NCBI GenBank assembly: GCA_905236735.1 | Contig: CAJOOU010000207.1 | Span: forward strand, 1 to 7,019 | Source of the DNA: an uncultured Eubacterium sp. | GTDB taxonomy: Bacteria > Bacillota > Clostridia > Lachnospirales > Lachnospiraceae | Direction: 5' to 3' | DNA: 7,019 nucleotides | Shown: positions 5,621 through 7,019 of the stretch, in pieces | How positions within the stretch are numbered: position 1 is the first letter of the stretch | How the letters are laid out: each line of letters opens with the position of its first letter | Notes under the pieces: generated by a model | The model's database searches: none | What the model saw: the letters and a program-made list of their open reading frames with translations, nothing else | What the model was told of the DNA's origin: nothing | Translations under genes and position numbers: made by a program

Positions 5621-6557
5621 TGAAGTTTTAAAAGATGTAAAAAGCGTTGCAATGTCGGGGCATATAAGACCTGATGGAGATGCCATAGGTTCTGCTCTTG
5701 CTGTGTATAATTATATAAAGGACAATTATCCTCAGATTAAGGCTGATGTTTATATGGATGAGATTCCGCCTGTTTATGATTTTATGCACAGGGCAGGAGA
5801 AATTAAAAATGACAGACCCGACGGATTAAAATATGATTTGTTTATTGCACTTGACTGCGGGGATTTAAACAGACTCGGGCAATCTGCAAAGTATTTTGAG
5901 AGCGCACAAAAAACCCTTTGTATAGACCATCATATCAGCAATAAGAATTTTGCACAGATTAATTATATCTATCCCGACGCCTCCTCGGCATGCCAGCTTG
6001 TATATAAGGTTTTGGATGAGGATAAGGTCACAAAGGAAATCGCTGAATGTCTTTATACCGGTATGGTTACTGACAGCGGCATTTTCCAGTACAGCTCCAC
6101 AACATCTGAAACCATGAATATAGCCGGCAAACTTATGGATACGGGGATAGATTTTAATGCTATAGTGGACAGAGTGTGGAACCTTAAGACCTATGCTCAA
6201 AACAGGGTGCTTGGCAAATGCCTAAGTGACAGCAGACTTTATTTGGATGGCAGACTTATAGTCAGCTATATCACCGCTGAGGAGATGAAAAAATATGGTG
6301 TTACACACCAGGATTTTGAGGGCATATCAAGCAGTCTCAGAAATACGGAGGGAGTTAAGGTTGCTGCCTTTTTAAATGAGATGGAAGACGGAAGCTTTAA
6401 GATTTCCTTGAGGAGTAACGGCGCAAATGTTGCCGAAATTGCTGCATTATACGGCGGAGGCGGCCATGTGCGCGCGGCCGGGGCATCGGCTTTTGGCAGG
6501 ATTGAAGATATTGTGGAAAACCTTGTGAAAAATACTGAAAAGGTGCTTGATGTATAA
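5607..6557 (+). CDS. nrnA: DHH/DHHA1 phosphoesterase, NrnA-type oligoribonuclease/pAp phosphatase
   Basis: A 316-residue DHH-DHHA1 protein. NrnA enzymes degrade RNA fragments of two to five nucleotides and dephosphorylate 3'-phosphoadenosine 5'-phosphate, using Mn2+ in the cytoplasm. Metal-binding motifs are all present: GHIRPDGDAIGS (18-29), LDCGD (82-86), IDHH (106-109) and TGMVTDSG (151-158). The DHHA1 substrate-binding domain carries GGGGHVRAAGA (283-293). Length matches B. subtilis NrnA (about 313). No membrane segment or CBS/PAS domain is present, which argues against the GdpP family. Relatives may act on pApA or pGpG, so the exact substrate is inferred. The start at 5607 is chosen from GGAG; 5604 adds one Met. 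It overlaps rbfA by 14 bases and truB by eight. Confidence 0.92.
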   Translation: MQKIDEVLKDVKSVAMSGHIRPDGDAIGSALAVYNYIKDNYPQIKADVYMDEIPPVYDFMHRAGEIKNDRPDGLKYDLFIALDCGDLNRLGQSAKYFESAQKTLCIDHHISNKNFAQINYIYPDASSACQLVYKVLDEDKVTKEIAECLYTGMVTDSGIFQYSSTTSETMNIAGKLMDTGIDFNAIVDRVWNLKTYAQNRVLGKCLSDSRLYLDGRLIVSYITAEEMKKYGVTHQDFEGISSSLRNTEGVKVAAFLNEMEDGSFKISLRSNGANVAEIAALYGGGGHVRAAGASAFGRIEDIVENLVKNTEKVLDV

Positions 6558-7019
6558 CGGAATAATTAATGTTTATAAAGAAAAAGGATTTACCTCGCAT
6601 GATGTGGTTGCAAAAATGCGGGGTATTTATTCGCAGAAGAAAATAGGTCATACCGGAACCCTGGATCCGGATGCGGAAGGAGTACTTCCGATATGCCTAG
6701 GACGGGCTACAAAGGTATGCGATCTTCTGACTGACAGGGATAAAACCTACGAAGCTATTTTCAGGCTTGGTATCGCGACGGATACGCTTGATATAAGCGG
6801 TAATGTAATCTCCGAAAACGAGGTAAGTGTTACCGCAAAAGAGGTGGCAGAGGCAGTTCGTGCATTTAAAGGAGAATACGACCAGATCCCCCCGATGTAT
6901 TCTGCTCTTAAAGTAAACGGCAAAAAGCTTTACGAGCTGGCGAGAGAGGGAAAGGAAGTAGAGAGAAAACCCCGCAGGGTTAAGATTTTTTCTATTGAAA
7001 TTATAAGTATGGATATCCC
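6550..7019 (+). CDS. truB: tRNA pseudouridine(55) synthase TruB, 3' end cut by window
   Basis: The first 156 codons, open to the window edge with no stop, of the enzyme that converts U55 of the tRNA T-loop to pseudouridine; complete TruB proteins have about 290-310 residues. It begins MYNGIINVYKEKGFTSHDVV, typical of TruB. The catalytic motif GHTGTLDPDAEGVLP (33-47) holds the catalytic Asp39. Tyr67 in DKTYEA corresponds to the conserved active-site Tyr, and IPPMYSALKVNGKKLYELAR (113-132) is the next family block. The ATG overlaps the nrnA end by eight bases and follows AAGG (6540-6543) at six bases, so translational coupling is likely. ribF often follows in this operon, but that lies outside the window. 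Confidence 0.96.
   Translation, partial: MYNGIINVYKEKGFTSHDVVAKMRGIYSQKKIGHTGTLDPDAEGVLPICLGRATKVCDLLTDRDKTYEAIFRLGIATDTLDISGNVISENEVSVTAKEVAEAVRAFKGEYDQIPPMYSALKVNGKKLYELAREGKEVERKPRRVKIFSIEIISMDI

Noticed and set aside
5143..5652. 169-codon open frame on the - strand
   Set aside because: It is antisense to infB, rbfA and the start of nrnA, all strongly conserved; the protein looks like a frame shadow and no SD was noted.
6455..6482. GC-rich inverted repeat near the end of nrnA
   Set aside because: It arises from the Gly and Ala codons of the conserved GGGGHVRAAGA motif and has no T run.

Overview
The window is a stretch of the conserved bacterial nusA-infB operon, all on the + strand: rimP, nusA, ylxR (rnpM), ylxQ, infB, rbfA, a DHH-family phosphoesterase of the NrnA type, and the first half of truB, which runs off the right edge. 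Gene order, the zinc-ribbon-like YlxR, the L7Ae-like YlxQ, purine-rich Shine-Dalgarno (SD) sites and a DHH gene between rbfA and truB all point to a low-to-mid GC Firmicute of the class Clostridia. The RimP, YlxQ and IF2 sequences look most like Lachnospiraceae; that family placement is an impression from memory, not a search.

Layout: bases 1-104 are AT-rich and hold either the last codons of an upstream gene or the first codons of a divergent one. Bases 105-217 look like the operon control region: a plausible sigma-A type promoter, then a 14-bp hairpin with a GGAA loop and a short T run, then the rimP ribosome-binding site. From 218 to 7019 genes are packed with gaps of at most 42 bases, and three junctions overlap (ylxR/ylxQ, rbfA/nrnA, nrnA/truB). 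No RNA genes, mobile elements, CRISPR arrays or long repeats were seen.

The genes fit one theme, making and using RNA. RimP and RbfA mature the 30S subunit, NusA controls pausing and termination, YlxR and YlxQ are small RNA-binding proteins, IF2 places initiator tRNA on the ribosome, NrnA removes short RNA fragments and 3'-phosphoadenosine 5'-phosphate, and TruB makes pseudouridine 55 in tRNA.

This is a core housekeeping region and I found no new defence or mobile system. The points worth a second look are the leader hairpin (a likely NusA-responsive attenuator), a possible nine-codon leader peptide ending inside it, a very acidic tyrosine-rich NusA tail, and two changes at normally conserved IF2 positions (Ser819 and Ala430).
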